A DNA stretch of 45,868 nt from NCBI GenBank assembly GCA_947462875.1, contig CANHQJ010000028.1:1-45868 (forward strand), given 5' to 3'. Shown here one piece after another: positions 15,455 to 25,393 of this stretch. Both the position numbers and the translations under genes were made by a program. Position 1 is the stretch's first letter. The number at the start of each line of letters is the position of its first letter. The notes under the pieces are model-generated. The model was not told the DNA's origin. It saw only the letters and a program-made list of their open reading frames with translations, and searched no databases. Source of the DNA: Verrucomicrobiia bacterium (GTDB lineage: Bacteria > Verrucomicrobiota > Verrucomicrobiia > Verrucomicrobiales > Akkermansiaceae).

Positions 15455-16336
15455 ATGGCTCTGCATTCGATGACCGGTTTTGGGCGTGGCACAAATGCCA
15501 CTGAGCAGCTGCATGCTTCGGTGGAAATTTCCTCTGTGAATCGGAAGCAGTTGGAGTTGGCATTTTCCCTCGCGCGCGAGTTGAGCGGGCTGGAGGCCTG
15601 CATGCGACCCTTGCTGTTGCCGCACGTGAGCCGTGGCCGCTTGCAGGTGTCGCTTCACATCAATCGTGTGGCGCAGGGCGCGGCCAGTTTCGAGGTGGAC
15701 ATGGGCCTGGCGCGCGGGCTGGAGGAGGCGTATCAGCGGCTCTCGCAGGAGCTGGGACGCACGCTTGCCCCTGTGGCTGCGGATTTTCTGCAAGTGCCCG
15801 GGATCATTCGCCAGCAGGAGTCCGCGTTGGATTTGGATGAGGCGTGGACCGTGGTGGAGCCGGCATTGCAGAAGGCATTGGTGCAGTTCCAGGAGTCCCG
15901 CCAGCAGGAAGGCCGCGTGTTGTTGCAAGATTTTTTGCAGCGCCTGGGCCTCTTGGAACGATTGGTAACAGAGGTGGAAGAAGCGGCGATGGGGCGTTGC
16001 GGCCGGCAGGCGGAGTTGCTGCGGAAGCGCTTGGCGGATCTGGACTGTCCTGTGTCCGCTGAGGATGAGCGGGTGTGCAAGGAGATCGCGCTGTTTGCGG
16101 ATCGTTGTGACATCAGCGAGGAGATCACCCGCCTGCAAAGTCACCTGATCAAATTTCACGAATATCTGAAAAGCGAAGAGCCGCCGGGCCGCGCCCTGGA
16201 TTTCCTCTGTCAGGAAATCCATCGCGAGTGGAATACCATCGGCTCCAAAGCCCTGGATGCCGCGATCGCGCAGCGGGTGGTGGTCGCGAAAACCGAATTG
16301 GAAAAAATCCGCGAGCAGGTGCAGAACATCGAGTGA
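15455..16336 (+). CDS. yicC: YicC family endoribonuclease
   Basis: The signature N-terminus ALHSMTGFGRG is present, followed by VEISSVNRKQLELAFSLARELSGLE (YicC_N), a long helical middle, and the C-terminal domain with EEITRLQSHLIKFHEYLKS, GRALDFLCQEIHREWNTIGSKA and an ending EKIREQVQNIE. YicC proteins are stress-linked ribonucleases acting in RNA decay. At 293 residues the length is normal. ATG 15455 gives the canonical MALHSMTGFG; a GTG two codons earlier is possible. Confidence 0.92.
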   Translation: MALHSMTGFGRGTNATEQLHASVEISSVNRKQLELAFSLARELSGLEACMRPLLLPHVSRGRLQVSLHINRVAQGAASFEVDMGLARGLEEAYQRLSQELGRTLAPVAADFLQVPGIIRQQESALDLDEAWTVVEPALQKALVQFQESRQQEGRVLLQDFLQRLGLLERLVTEVEEAAMGRCGRQAELLRKRLADLDCPVSAEDERVCKEIALFADRCDISEEITRLQSHLIKFHEYLKSEEPPGRALDFLCQEIHREWNTIGSKALDAAIAQRVVVAKTELEKIREQVQNIE

Positions 16337-16342
16337 GCGAGA

Positions 16343-16525
16343 TCAGCGGCGTTGCAGCATGCCGCCGAACTGGCCGCTGCCTTCGCCGGGCATGGGGCGG
16401 TTCCATGGCATGTTACCGGCGGAAGAGGTGGGCGGCACGGCTTTTCTTTCGGGCTCTTCTTGTCCGCAAGAGCTGAGGAAGGGCGCGCTGATCACCACCA
16501 GAAGAAGAAGCATGTGTTTCATCAT
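16343..16525 (-). CDS. Small lipoprotein (60 aa)
   Basis: MMKHMLLLLVVISAPFLSSC has a hydrophobic signal segment and a lipobox (LSSC), followed by about 40 polar residues rich in Pro, Gly and Ser, with no known domain. It starts 14 bp beyond the upstream gene's terminator hairpin and converges on yicC with a six-base gap. The open frame extends far upstream in a poor composition, so the start is placed at the signal peptide (16525, or the adjacent ATG at 16522). Small lipoproteins of this kind are often missed by annotation. Confidence 0.6.
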   Translation of the reverse strand: MMKHMLLLLVVISAPFLSSCGQEEPERKAVPPTSSAGNMPWNRPMPGEGSGQFGGMLQRR

Positions 16526-16538
16526 GGCCGTAGTATAC

Positions 16539-16569
16539 AAAAAACCCCGCAGCTTGCAAGCGTGCGGGG
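16539..16569 (-). terminator. Rho-independent terminator of the coiled-coil gene pair
   Basis: On the minus strand CCCCGCA...TGCGGGG forms a 7-bp GC stem around an 11-base loop and is followed by six Ts. It lies 27 bp after the stop of the 16597-17397 gene, ending that transcript. Confidence 0.85.
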
Positions 16570-16596
16570 TTGGGAAAGATAAGAAATATTTTCCGC

Positions 16597-17397
16597 TTAC
16601 TGTGTGGCAGGAACGGCGAGGATCACGCGGTCGCCCACTTGCAGTGTGGCACCGGGTGCCATGCTGGTGCGGTCGATTTCGGCAATCGTCTGGGATGGCT
16701 CGATCGAGGTGGGATTGATGCGGCCGACCAGAACGCCATCGCGCTTGACCAGCAGCTTGGTCTGTGGGGTGAAGCCCGAGTTCGAACCGGCACCGATGAC
16801 CACAAACCCCCAATCCGCTTCCACGGCGGTGATGACGGCTTCCTTGGCATTGCGACCGATTTTCTCGTCGCGCTTCGCCTTGCGGGCGGACAGGTCCGCG
16901 ATCGATGCCTTGTTCTTGGCCACGTCGTTCGTGGCTCCATCGGCCAGAGTGGTGAGTTCTTCCAATTTCTTGGTTTGATCTTTTCTGTTGGCCTCGATTT
17001 CATCGATTTTCTCCTTGATGTTATCCAAGGTCACGCCCGGGCCGAGAATCTTGGTGGCTTCCTCCACCAGTTTTTTCTGATCGGCGATTTGCGCGGCTTG
17101 CTCTTCGAGGGTGGCCTCGGTCTCAGCGAGCTGGCGCTGCATGGTTTTCTCCGTGGAGACGGCGGCCTCAAGCTTGGCGACTTGTTCGTCGAAGTCCGAC
17201 TTGGCGGCAGCCAGTCCGGCTTGTTCTTCGGACAATTCTTTTTCCGCCTTCTTGATGTCGGCGTCCAGTTTGAGGTTATCTTTGACAGCGGCCTCGTAGA
17301 TGGCTTTTTGCTCGGTGTGTTTCACGTTGCTCTGCCAAGAGAAGAATGCGCCTGCGCAACCGATTAAGATGACGAGGATGTGAAGAAGTGCTTTCAT
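16597..17397 (-). CDS. Membrane-anchored coiled-coil protein A
   Basis: An N-terminal membrane anchor (LLHILVILIGCAGAFFSW) is followed by a coiled coil over residues about 30-130 (EQKAIYEAAVKDNLKLDADI, LAETEATLEEQAAQIADQKK), a second helical stretch to about 185, and a compact C-terminal beta domain (WGFVVIGAGSNSGFTPQTKL, LVGRINPTSIEPSQTIAEID, GATLQVGDRVILA). The C-terminal part resembles SH3-like barrels such as the FlgT C-terminal domain. It is the second gene of a pair with 17437-18354, which has the same plan, so the two are probably paralogues that may form a complex at the inner membrane. Function unknown. Confidence 0.7.
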   Translation of the reverse strand: MKALLHILVILIGCAGAFFSWQSNVKHTEQKAIYEAAVKDNLKLDADIKKAEKELSEEQAGLAAAKSDFDEQVAKLEAAVSTEKTMQRQLAETEATLEEQAAQIADQKKLVEEATKILGPGVTLDNIKEKIDEIEANRKDQTKKLEELTTLADGATNDVAKNKASIADLSARKAKRDEKIGRNAKEAVITAVEADWGFVVIGAGSNSGFTPQTKLLVKRDGVLVGRINPTSIEPSQTIAEIDRTSMAPGATLQVGDRVILAVPATQ

Positions 17398-17436
17398 GAA
17401 ATAGGATTCAGGTGGTTTTTGTGAGGATAGGAAAGA

Positions 17437-18354
17437 TTATTGGAATGGATCGGCTTCGGCAGGCTCGGCAGCGGGTTTTTCCGCTTCGGCCGCAGGTGCT
17501 GCCGGCTCCGCAGGAGCGGCGGCATCGGGAGCGGCTTCGACCGGTGCGGTAGAAACCGGCGCTGGGGCGGTGACGGGCTTTTTCCCGGCAGAGGCGCGGA
17601 TTTGATCGCCCACCATCAGGACCGTATCAGGACGGAGGCTGTCAGGAATGATTTCGGCAGCGGCGGTGCTGGCTTCCACGGTCTTGACGAGAAGCTTGGC
17701 AACGACTTCACCATCGCGCACCACGTCGAGCGAGGAACCACCGACGACGCCGGCGTTGTTGCCGACGGGCAGCGTCACGAATCCGTAGGTGTCGTAGATC
17801 GCGCTGATGCGGGTGGACAACTTGGGATTCGAGAGGTTCGCATTGCGCCAGGCGTTTTCTTCCTCGTAGGCGGTGATCACGGCCGCGGTGCGGTTTTTCT
17901 CGGCAATGAGATTGTTCAGCTTGGTGGTGGTTTGATCGATGTCGCTCTGAAGCTGCACCAGCTCATCGCTCATGCGGCGCATCTTGGAGGCGAGCTCCTT
18001 GACATCGCCGAGCTCCTTGAGCTGATCGGCGAGTGCGTCGATGCTGGCTTTTTGCTCACGCACCTGATCCTCTTTGGCGGCGATCTCTTTTTTCAGATCA
18101 TCGAGTTTTTTCTGTTGGGCGACGACTTCGGCCGATTTTTCTTCGGCGGCTTTTTGCTGTTCCTCTTTTTGTGTTTTCGTGAGGTCACGCTCATCGAGCG
18201 TTTTTTTCAGCTTGGGTCGCAGAACGTTATCGCGTTTGGATTCCTCCGCTTGGCGGTCGTTAATCTGCTCTTTGTATTTCTCCATATTGTTGTATCCGAG
18301 AAATGCGGACACTGCGAATATGAGTGCGGTTAAAATTCCTAGGGTCGTCTGCAT
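17437..18354 (-). CDS. Membrane-anchored coiled-coil protein B
   Basis: Same architecture as its downstream neighbour: anchor (TLGILTALIFAVSAFLGY), coiled coil over residues about 22-170 (KTQKEEQQKAAEEKSAEVVA, LKELGDVKELASKMRRMSDE), and a C-terminal beta domain (YGFVTLPVGNNAGVVGGSSL, AKLLVKTVEASTAAAEIIPD, VLMVGDQIRA). It adds a long Pro/Ala/Glu-rich tail (from about residue 255) that is probably disordered. The 39-bp gap and shared terminator suggest an operon. Shared motifs G-x-VV, V-x-x-VE and A-EI in both beta domains point to gene duplication. Confidence 0.7.
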   Translation of the reverse strand: MQTTLGILTALIFAVSAFLGYNNMEKYKEQINDRQAEESKRDNVLRPKLKKTLDERDLTKTQKEEQQKAAEEKSAEVVAQQKKLDDLKKEIAAKEDQVREQKASIDALADQLKELGDVKELASKMRRMSDELVQLQSDIDQTTTKLNNLIAEKNRTAAVITAYEEENAWRNANLSNPKLSTRISAIYDTYGFVTLPVGNNAGVVGGSSLDVVRDGEVVAKLLVKTVEASTAAAEIIPDSLRPDTVLMVGDQIRASAGKKPVTAPAPVSTAPVEAAPDAAAPAEPAAPAAEAEKPAAEPAEADPFQ

Positions 18355-18503
18355 AGGGTATTTTGCTTAGGTGGCTTTTTTTTAAAGAAACGTATTGGTC
18401 TGGGGCGAAGACTAAGAAAAAATTTGGGGGATGCGCAACAGGAAAATCAGAAATTTACAACCCGACTTTACAAAGCGGATACAAAAGGCGATGTATCCCG
18501 CCG

Positions 18504-20234
18504 ATGAAGTCAATCTTGCGCGTTTTTTCCTACCTCAAGCATTATCCCCTGCACGCGGCGGGGCAGTTGTTTTGCGCGGTAGGCATGACCTTGGCGGTCT
18601 TTGTTTTCCCGAATGCCACGCGCCACGTGATCGATCACATCATCCCGTTTCCGGAGCGGCATTCCGAGTTCGCCTTCTGGGTTGCGGTTTCGTTCGCCGG
18701 ATACTTCCTGAACTCCGGCCTAAACAGCCTGCGCATCATGGTGAACAATACCTTCGAGCAGAAGGTGATCTATGACATCCGCTCCGACCTTTATGAAAAA
18801 ATCCAGCGACTGCCGTTGCGGTGGTTCGATACCCGCCGCACGGGGGATGTGATGACGCGCGTGGTGGAGGATGTGACGAACATGGAGCGCGTGCTGATCG
18901 ATGGTATCGAGCAGGGACTCGTCTCGTTGCTCCAGGTCGTGGGCGTGGGAGCGTTTTTGTTCTGGCTGAATCCCACCGTGGCGATGTGGGCAACGCTGCC
19001 CGTGCCGCTGCTGGCGGTGGGGGCGTGGATTTACTCGACCAAAGGGCGCGACCGCTATCGCAACCAGCGCGAGGCCTCGTCCGATCTGAACGCGCTGCTG
19101 CACGACAACATTTCCGGCATCCGTCAGATCAAGGCGTATGCGGCGGAAACGGAAGAGCTGGAGCGGTTCAACCAGTTTTCCGATCTCCTGCGCTCGGCCA
19201 ACTTGCGGATGATGAAATGGTGGGCGATCTATTCCCCCAGCATGTCCTTGCTGCGCATGTGCGGCTCGGTGCTGGTGCTGTCCTTCGGTGGCATGGCGGT
19301 GATGCGCGGGGAGCTCAGCAATGGCGAATTCATCAGCTTCTTCCTGTTTCTATCGCTTTTTTACGAACCGATCGACAGGCTCAATTCTCTCAATCAAATG
19401 GTATTGTCCGGCCGGGCGGCGGCGGATCGTGTGTTTGAGATCATGGATACCGATGACGAGATCCACGCCAAGACCGGGGAACTGCTGCCGACGCAGGTCG
19501 TGGGGCACGTGCGCTTTGACAAGGTGGGCTTTTCCTATCAGGAACAGCCGACCCTGGAAGACGTTTGCATCGAGGCGCTGCCGGGTCAGACCGTGGCGCT
19601 GGTGGGGCCCACGGGTGCGGGCAAGACAACGATTCTTTCCTTGCTGGCGCGGTTTTACGAGGCTTCGTCCGGGCGCATCACGCTCGATGGCCAGGACCTC
19701 TCCGTGATCTCCAAAGCGTCGCTGCGCGATCGCATGGCCTATGTGACGCAGGAGGCGTTTTTGTTCAATGGCACGGTGCGGGAAAATCTGCAACTGGCGC
19801 ATCGGAATGCGACCGATGAAACGATGTGGGCGGCGCTGGAGGCGGCGCATGCCGCGCCCTTCGTGAGAGAGTTGCCAAAATGTCTTGATACCAATGTGGG
19901 CGAGCGCGGGGTGAAACTATCCGGTGGTGAAAAACAACGTCTTTCGATTGCCCGGGCGCTTCTCAAGAACGCCCCGATTCTGCTGCTGGATGAGGCCACC
20001 GCATCCGTGGATTCCGAAACCGAGCGACTGATCCAACAGGCGCTGGATCATCTGATGGAAAATCGCACGTCCTTTGTCATCGCGCACCGTCTTTCGACGA
20101 TCCAGAATGCGGATCGCATCTACGTGTTGGATGGTGGCAAGGTGGTGGAGGAAGGGACGCATGCCGACTTGTTGGCGCGCGAGGGCAAGTATGCCGAGCT
20201 GTGCCGCAAGTCCTTCCTGCCGGATCGCGGATGA
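18504..20234 (+). CDS. MsbA-like ABC exporter, fused membrane and ATPase domains
   Basis: A half-transporter that should dimerise to flip lipids or export hydrophobic compounds. Six membrane helices lie in the first about 310 residues. The nucleotide-binding domain has Walker A GPTGAGKTT, the Q-loop (YVTQEAFLFNGTVRENL), the signature LSGGEKQR, Walker B ILLLDEATA and the switch His (IAHRLST). It is 576 residues long, as expected for MsbA. ATG 18504 is chosen over the frame's 18363. With lpxI in the same region, lipid A flipping is a fair guess, but msbA cannot be told from related exporters without a tree. Confidence 0.88.
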   Translation: MKSILRVFSYLKHYPLHAAGQLFCAVGMTLAVFVFPNATRHVIDHIIPFPERHSEFAFWVAVSFAGYFLNSGLNSLRIMVNNTFEQKVIYDIRSDLYEKIQRLPLRWFDTRRTGDVMTRVVEDVTNMERVLIDGIEQGLVSLLQVVGVGAFLFWLNPTVAMWATLPVPLLAVGAWIYSTKGRDRYRNQREASSDLNALLHDNISGIRQIKAYAAETEELERFNQFSDLLRSANLRMMKWWAIYSPSMSLLRMCGSVLVLSFGGMAVMRGELSNGEFISFFLFLSLFYEPIDRLNSLNQMVLSGRAAADRVFEIMDTDDEIHAKTGELLPTQVVGHVRFDKVGFSYQEQPTLEDVCIEALPGQTVALVGPTGAGKTTILSLLARFYEASSGRITLDGQDLSVISKASLRDRMAYVTQEAFLFNGTVRENLQLAHRNATDETMWAALEAAHAAPFVRELPKCLDTNVGERGVKLSGGEKQRLSIARALLKNAPILLLDEATASVDSETERLIQQALDHLMENRTSFVIAHRLSTIQNADRIYVLDGGKVVEEGTHADLLAREGKYAELCRKSFLPDRG

Positions 20235-22287
20235 TCAGGGAGCGGTGGGTGTGCCGTGGAGGGTGAGTTCCGCCATTTGCAGCGAGCCGGTGCTTTTTCT
20301 GGCGCCATCGCGCACATGCAGAACCCAGTTTCCCTGTGCGGATTCACCCCAGTGACGGACGCTGCTGAAAGTCCAGTTGGTATAGTTGGGCCGTCTGTCT
20401 GGATGTACTTCCACCAGCTGGCTGACCATGCCGGAGGGTGAGGTGAGGGTGACCGCGCATTGTCCGCGCGCCGAGTGCCGTATGTTCACGGTGACGGTCA
20501 CCTGTTCCACGCGCATGCCGGCTTCAACCGCAAAGGTGCGGGTGACGCCAATGGGTGAATTGTCCGGAATGGCGGAGACGGTGGATTGGCGCAGGATGAC
20601 GGGTTCCATGCGCGCCGCCAGGTTTTGCCATGTGGCGGCGGTTTGTACGGCCGCCGCGGCGTCGACCAATCCGGCACCGAACTGATGATGGAAGCGCAGC
20701 CCCGCGCCATTGGTGCTCCAGCCGCTGTCAGCAGGTTGGATGCGGGTGGACGAGCGGAGGAGAATCTCCCGCACATCGCGCCAGCCGAGTTCCGGATTTT
20801 TTTCCAACATCAATGCCACCACGCCCGCGACAGTGGGACAGGCCGAACTGGTGCCGCCGAAGGTGGAGACGTAGTTGTCGGAAGTGTAGCCGGCCAGGCC
20901 GGTGCGATCCGTCGTGGAAATCGCCTGGGTATCCAATCTGCGACCATCCGAGGGCGCCACGCACACGAGATTCGCGCCCGGCTCGCTGTACATACGCCTG
21001 GCGCGTGCGGCTATCGACAGCGCCAACGGCGATGGTGTAAATCGAATTGGCGAAGCCGTCTTTATTGGAATTGTCTTTTTTCTCCAGACCGTTTCCTCCC
21101 GCCCAGACAAAAATCGTTCCTTTGCCTTGTCGTCCGCTGCTCACAGCCTGTTGCCAAGCCGCCCGGGTCAAAGGGCCGGTCTCTCCCAGCGTCGTGCCAT
21201 TGTCGGCCGGTCCCCAGCTGTTGCTCTTGATGGCGATCCGCTCGTTCTGATGCGCCATGGCTTCCGCATTCATCTGGTCGGTCGAAGATCCTGCCGTCAA
21301 GCGCAGGCCCACGAGCGTGGACTCGGGAGCCACGCCCGCCACGCCGATGCCGTTGTTTCCTCTCGCTCCCGCCACGCCGGCGCATGCGGTGCCGTGGCGG
21401 TTGCGCGACGAGAGGGGCGAAGGATCATCGTCATTGTTGTTCCAGTCGTAATCGATTTCCGCATCGACGTTTTCCTGCAAGTCCTCGTGGGTGACTTCCA
21501 GTCCGTCATCGACGATGCCGATGCGCACACCCGCGCCTCTGATCCCGCTGCCGCTGTAGTTCCATACCGGGGCGACATTGATGTCAGTACCGGTGAGCAC
21601 GTTGGTTTGGTTTTGGAAGGCGAGATGCCATTGCTGTGCGATCAGAGGATCATTCGGCAGGGAGCGTAGCTGCTGTTGTTGGGCCAGCTGCACTTCGACC
21701 AAGGGCAACGAACCGGTCGCGGCCCAGCGCTGGGAAATTTCCAGGGCGGCGAGAGGATTCTCCGCCTGATAGATGGCGAAGCCCGGCGCGTAGTCGGGAA
21801 TCTTGACGAGGCGCAATCCCGTATCGCGGGCGATTTGCTGGGGAGAGGCTCCTGGCGGAAGCTGGATGGTGACCGATGATGTCAGCAAACACCGGGTCGC
21901 CGGGTCGTGAGCGGCATCGGTAGGATACAGGATGGGAAAAGCGCGACCGTGCGGGTGCAGTGCGTGGAGCCGAGCGGCGAGCGTATTCAGAGTGGCGGCA
22001 GGTTGCAGCGGCTGGAGAATTTCTTTGCCGTCATCCGCCTGCAGCACATAGGAATCCAGTGCGAGCTCGTAGGATTCGCCCGCGACTTCGACCGCATGAG
22101 TGGCCGGCGCGATTCGTTCGGAGCGGAGTTTCGCCGTGGCGGGAAGTGCGGAGTCAGGTGCTGATGCGGCTGCTGTGGCCCTTGCGATGGCAGGCTCGCG
22201 TTTCAGCCAATGGATTCCGATGCCGAGGCCTGCGACGAGAGCCAATAGGGCGAGGGCATGACGGGAACCGAGAGGGAGTCTTTTCAT
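20235..22287 (-). pseudogene. Subtilisin-family (S8) protease with P domain, single-base frameshift
   Basis: The gene reads in two frames. From 22287: signal anchor, a fervidolysin-like propeptide, then VRIGIVDDGLEVTHEDL (Asp), RNRHGTACAGVAG (His), and KSNSWGPADNGTT, to GAVDSRTRQAY. The second frame resumes at YSEPGANLVCVAPSDGR and contains GGTSSACPTVAGVVAL (catalytic Ser), ending in a proprotein-convertase P domain (about the last 130 residues, FAVEAGMRVEQVTVTVNIRH to WVLHVRDGARKSTG). Dropping one base (C at 20991) restores a continuous 683-residue protein across the conserved AYYSEPG segment. All three catalytic residues are intact, so this is either a recent frameshift or a sequencing error. 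Confidence 0.85.
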
Positions 22288-22374
22288 GGCGACGGCTCAC
22301 TCTATGACGAAGGACGGGCGGAAACAAGTGCCAATTCGTGATGGCACGCGCACGATGGCCCCGATCGGTCAGGA

Positions 22375-23685
22375 TCAGGCTGTGGGAATTTCCGCAGCGG
22401 CGGGGCCTGTTTCCCCGGAGGGATGAGCGACCGGTTGCTCTTCCACTTGGCTGGACTGAAGCAGCGCGTTGACCGAAGACCATTCTTCGATCACGCGATA
22501 GGCCACGGCGAGAAGCGTGGGGCCGAGGAATACTCCGACCAGCCCGAAGGCGAGGGCTCCACCGATCACGCCCATGAACACGATGATGAAAGGGATTTTC
22601 GAACCATGGCTGATGAGATACGGCTTGATGATGTTATCGATGCCGCTGACGATGAAAATGCCCCAGACCAACATGAAAACCGCCCAGCCCGTTTTGCCTT
22701 CGCTGAAGAGCCAGACCGTGGCGGGCACCCAGACGAGCGGAGGTCCCACCGGCACGGCGGAGAGGAAAAATGTCAGAACTCCGAGCAATGCCGCGGCGGG
22801 AACGCCCGCAAGACCGAAGCCGAGACCGGCGAGAATGCCCTGGGCGACGGCGGTGCCGATGATGCCATACACCACACCGCGCACGGTATTTCCCGCGACC
22901 GTGATGAGGCGTTTGCCGCGCGCTCCGGCGATGCGTGAGGCGGCCACCGCCACGCGCGCGCCGAGTTCCTGTCCGTCGCGCAGGATGAAAAACGTGAGCA
23001 CGATGCTCAGAGCGATCTGAAACAAACCCGTGCCCACGGCCACCGTGGCGCCGACGAGCCAGGAACGTGCCCAGGCGAAAAATTTCCCGACCAATTCGAA
23101 AATTTTTCCATCATCGATCAAGCCATCCGCCGCGAGCGCATCGGCAGCGGCTTCTTCGGTGAGCGGGCTGCCGAGAGAGAGCGGGTCATCGATGACCTCG
23201 CCATCGGGACCGACGACTTTTGCCTTCGGCGGCACTTCCTGCATGCCCTTGTCGATGCGTTCCAGCCATCTTTTGCGCGCGAGTGTGAAGTCCGCCCAGT
23301 AGCCCTCGACTTCATCACCGACCACCGGGATTTTCGTGGTCCACTCGGGTGGTTTTTCCGATGCCGATTCCACCCATTTTTTTGTCGCTTTGCCGAGCAA
23401 GGCGGCATCATCCGCGAGGCCGACACCGATCAGCACGATGGGGCCGACCAGCAGGAGCGAAACCGTGATGGCGACAAAGATCGCGGCGAGTGATCTGCGT
23501 CCGCGGAACCAGCGCGTGAGCAAACGCTGTGCGGGCCAAAGGGAGAATCCGAGGATGACCGACCACATGATCGCCGTCATGAACGGCTTGAGAATGTAGA
23601 AGCCTCCGATCAGCAGCAACAACAACGCCGCCATGCCGAGCAATTGCTCCAGGCGCTGATTGGTGTTTTTGTTCTGATGTGGCAT
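22375..23685 (-). CDS. AI-2E family transporter
   Basis: A PerM/YdiK-type membrane protein of about 436 residues with some eight helices: two near the N-terminus (LLGMAALLLLLIGGFYILKP; VILGFSLWPAQRLL), two after RSLAAIFVAITV, then a 100-residue extracytoplasmic insert and a C-terminal bundle with the family segment IIGTAVAQGILAGLGFGLAG and the ending LVGVFLGPTLLAVAYRVIEEW. Family members export AI-2 or act as Na+/H+ antiporters; which applies here cannot be told. Start ATG 23685 (MPHQNKNTNQR) replaces the longer frame at 23736. It lies 87 bp upstream of the S8 protease on the same strand. Confidence 0.85.
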   Translation of the reverse strand: MPHQNKNTNQRLEQLLGMAALLLLLIGGFYILKPFMTAIMWSVILGFSLWPAQRLLTRWFRGRRSLAAIFVAITVSLLLVGPIVLIGVGLADDAALLGKATKKWVESASEKPPEWTTKIPVVGDEVEGYWADFTLARKRWLERIDKGMQEVPPKAKVVGPDGEVIDDPLSLGSPLTEEAAADALAADGLIDDGKIFELVGKFFAWARSWLVGATVAVGTGLFQIALSIVLTFFILRDGQELGARVAVAASRIAGARGKRLITVAGNTVRGVVYGIIGTAVAQGILAGLGFGLAGVPAAALLGVLTFFLSAVPVGPPLVWVPATVWLFSEGKTGWAVFMLVWGIFIVSGIDNIIKPYLISHGSKIPFIIVFMGVIGGALAFGLVGVFLGPTLLAVAYRVIEEWSSVNALLQSSQVEEQPVAHPSGETGPAAAEIPTA

Positions 23686-23787
23686 GGATTCCGTTATGGG
23701 TCGCCTCAGATTACGGATGAAAGGAGGAAAATGCAACCTGCAATGTGGACTTCGGATCGTTTTTCCCGTCGTTAGGAAAAGTGTCGG

Positions 23788-25293
23788 CTAGGGCGATGGT
23801 TTGCCGTGACGGCGTACGGTGACGTCGTTCTTCTGCTGCGGGCCGGGCGTGCTGCGGCCTTGGGTGATGAGCGTTTCGAGCCTCTGGCGCATTTCCTTGA
23901 CGCGTTCGGGTTGATCGCTGGCGCGATTGTTCGATTCCGCCAGATCAGTGGCGAGGTCGTAGAGTTGCGGTTCCGGCGCGGGGATGAATTTCCACGATCC
24001 CACCCGCAAGCCGGGGACGCCGTTGGCGGAACAACTCACGGCGGTTTCTCTAACGGATTGGTCCTTGCCTCGCAGAATCGGCAACAGGCTGTAGCTGTCC
24101 TCACCGGCGCCGGCGGGGAGGGGCGACTGCCAGACATCCGCCAGGGTGGCGAGCAGATCCGCATGATGCACGAGCTGATCGCAAACGCCGCCGGCTTTGA
24201 CCACGCCGGGCCAACGGATGACAAAGGGCAGGCGGTGGCCGCCTTCCCAGACATCGAATTTGTAGCCGCGCAGCGGGCCGCTGGGGTAGTGTCCCTTCGC
24301 CTCCAGTTGCTTCGCTCCGACGTAGGGCGCGAAGCCGTTATCGCTGGTGAAAAGCACGAGCGTGTTCGCGGCCTCGCCGGATTGTTCGATCGCATCGAGA
24401 ACCTGCCCGATGGCGGCATCGGTCTCGAGAATCAGATCGGCGCAGTCATTGTCGAGCCCGCTCTTGCCGCGCCAGGCGGGATTGACGGCGAGGGGTGTGT
24501 GCGGTGTGGTCAGGGCGAAATAAAGCAGATAGGGCTGTGGGTGCGCGGCGAGGGTTTTGATGCTGTCGCAGGTGCGCTGGGTGAGGGCGGGCAGGATGTT
24601 TTCCAGCTTCCAGTCAGGCAGTGCGGGACCCTGGCGGCTGGCCTGATTGTTGGTCAGATCTTTCTGCGGTAGCAGTGTGCTGGGCAGGTCGATGGTTCTG
24701 TCGTTTTCGATGAAACAAAACGGCGGCCAGTTCGGGACATCGGTGCCGAAATAGCTCTGAAAGCCGCGGGTGGTGGGGCCGCCGCCGATCGCTTGCGAGA
24801 AAGTTTTTTTCCATGCCGCGAGATGCCGGGGCGTCGCTTCGCCTGTGGCATTTTTTCCGAATTGAAACAAGGACCTATCGTTTTTTTCGATGGACCACTC
24901 CCAGCCGAGATGCCATTTGCCGAAAGCGGCGGTGTGATAACCGAGCTCGCGAGCGAGGCTGGCAATGGTCACGCGCTCCGGCTCGATGAGCGGGGGCCCC
25001 CAGAGATCGACGATGCCGGCTTGTAGCGAACTGCGCCAGTGATAGCGGCCGGTGAGGAGGGTGTAGCGCGAGGGCGAGCACACGCTGGAGGAGGAGTGCG
25101 CGTCGGTGAAACGCATGCCCTGTGCGGCGAGGCGATCGATGTGCGGCGTGTTGATTTTGCCACGGGTGGGATTGTAGCAACTGACATCGCCGTAGCCGAG
25201 GTCGTCGGCAAGGATCACGACGATATTGGGCTTTTCCGCCGCCATCAGACGCAGTGGGCAGAAGATGAAAACAACAGCGATGAGGAATTTCAT
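23788..25293 (-). CDS. Secreted formylglycine sulfatase (S1 family)
   Basis: A signal peptide (MKFLIAVVFIFCPLRLMA) is followed by PNIVVILADDLGYGDVSCY (metal-binding Asp pair) and CSPSRYTLLTGRY, in which Cys72 is the residue converted to formylglycine (CxPSR). Further ligands appear in FGKWHLGW, FTSDNGFAP and LRGYKFDVWEGGHRLPFVIRWPG. 501 residues, normal. Such enzymes remove sulfate from algal or animal polysaccharides, and Verrucomicrobia carry many of them. Maturation needs a formylglycine-generating enzyme or anSME, not found in this window. Substrate unknown. Confidence 0.93.
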   Translation of the reverse strand: MKFLIAVVFIFCPLRLMAAEKPNIVVILADDLGYGDVSCYNPTRGKINTPHIDRLAAQGMRFTDAHSSSSVCSPSRYTLLTGRYHWRSSLQAGIVDLWGPPLIEPERVTIASLARELGYHTAAFGKWHLGWEWSIEKNDRSLFQFGKNATGEATPRHLAAWKKTFSQAIGGGPTTRGFQSYFGTDVPNWPPFCFIENDRTIDLPSTLLPQKDLTNNQASRQGPALPDWKLENILPALTQRTCDSIKTLAAHPQPYLLYFALTTPHTPLAVNPAWRGKSGLDNDCADLILETDAAIGQVLDAIEQSGEAANTLVLFTSDNGFAPYVGAKQLEAKGHYPSGPLRGYKFDVWEGGHRLPFVIRWPGVVKAGGVCDQLVHHADLLATLADVWQSPLPAGAGEDSYSLLPILRGKDQSVRETAVSCSANGVPGLRVGSWKFIPAPEPQLYDLATDLAESNNRASDQPERVKEMRQRLETLITQGRSTPGPQQKNDVTVRRHGKPSP

Positions 25294-25393
25294 AAACGAA
25301 GCCAGGCATCACAACCGCGACACTCATGCGGTTGTGATGCCCAGACTAGGGTCGCTATGAATAAAGTCAATCTTTCACGGCGCACGCCGTTGC

